From: Methanobacterium sp.
GTDB lineage: Archaea; Methanobacteriota; Methanobacteria; Methanobacteriales; Methanobacteriaceae
Reading direction: 5' to 3'
Length of the DNA: 42,706 nucleotides
Assembly (NCBI GenBank): GCA_030017655.1
Contig: JASEIM010000019.1
Coordinates: 1-42,706, forward strand
Shown here piece by piece: positions 42,679 to 42,706 of this stretch. The position numbers were made by a program, and so were the translations under genes. Numbering within the stretch: position 1 is the first letter of the stretch; every line of letters begins with the position of its first letter. Below the pieces are notes generated by a model. The model searched no databases and was not told the DNA's origin. It was given only the letters and a program-made list of their open reading frames with translations.

Positions 42679-42706
42679 CGAACCATACTGTTATGGGAAA
42701 AGCACC

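Noticed and set aside
42650..42706. C/D-box sRNA or riboswitch at the window edge
   Set aside because: An ATGATGA resembling box C is present, but no box D or guide arrangement fits before the window ends, and no riboswitch consensus matches.

Overview
The window is archaeal, almost certainly from a hydrogenotrophic methanogen of the Methanobacteriales (Methanobacterium-like). The sequence is AT-rich. It carries archaeal information genes (aRF1, TFB, Gar1, archaeal DnaG, aIF5A, XerA, NreA), a GMP synthase split into two subunits, a coenzyme F430 synthetase (a methanogenesis marker), and Shine-Dalgarno sites of the GGTGA/GGAGG type. I found no tRNA, rRNA, CRISPR array or insertion sequence.

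Layout. 1-768 is the N-terminal part of nreA (minus strand), cut by the window edge. 901-4746 is an accessory stretch of small enzymes (two esterase-type hydrolases, GNAT acetyltransferase, cupin, methyltransferase, isochorismatase-fold hydrolase) in mixed orientation. 5115-12561 holds the two GMP synthase subunits, with four surface-glycan-type membrane and redox genes on the opposite strand between them. 12648-14653 holds a 49-residue membrane protein, a DUF447 protein and a response regulator-kinase hybrid. 14943-19934 is a minus-strand run: UPF0282 metallohydrolase, adenine deaminase, geranylgeranyl-reductase-like flavoprotein and a LOR/SDH-type (TIGR00300) enzyme.

20155-22197 is a polyamine locus: agmatinase and aIF5A on the minus strand, with pyruvoyl arginine decarboxylase divergent. 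Together they can turn arginine into agmatine and putrescine, next to the translation factor whose hypusine depends on polyamines. 22202-27333 continues on the plus strand with an inositol-phosphatase-fold enzyme overlapping NAD kinase, then cfbE, hemC and a Gfo/Idh/MocA oxidoreductase. 27502-31509 has the PRTase-type regulator GfcR and a six-PAS histidine kinase. 31531-37693 holds prf1, pyrH, a DUF2116 zinc-ribbon protein, gar1-tfb and a DUF211/RraA-like/flippase operon. 38210-42516 is a plus-strand replication-flavoured run: small Toprim protein, dnaG, a Lon-like ATPase without a protease domain, and xerA.

The most unusual signal is not a gene. Four intergenic stretches (about 1803-1910, 4760-5020, 33654-33841, 37705-37882) are built almost entirely of short hairpins in tandem, many with 3-nt loops. 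They share recognisable modules, and in at least one pair the stems differ by compensatory changes. Three of the four lie directly upstream of a gene's Shine-Dalgarno site. The copy at 37705-37882 contains competing GAGGTT/AACCTC pairings, a possible 14-codon leader ORF, and a stem that includes part of the DUF211 ribosome-binding site. I regard this as a candidate undescribed family of structured intergenic or leader elements.
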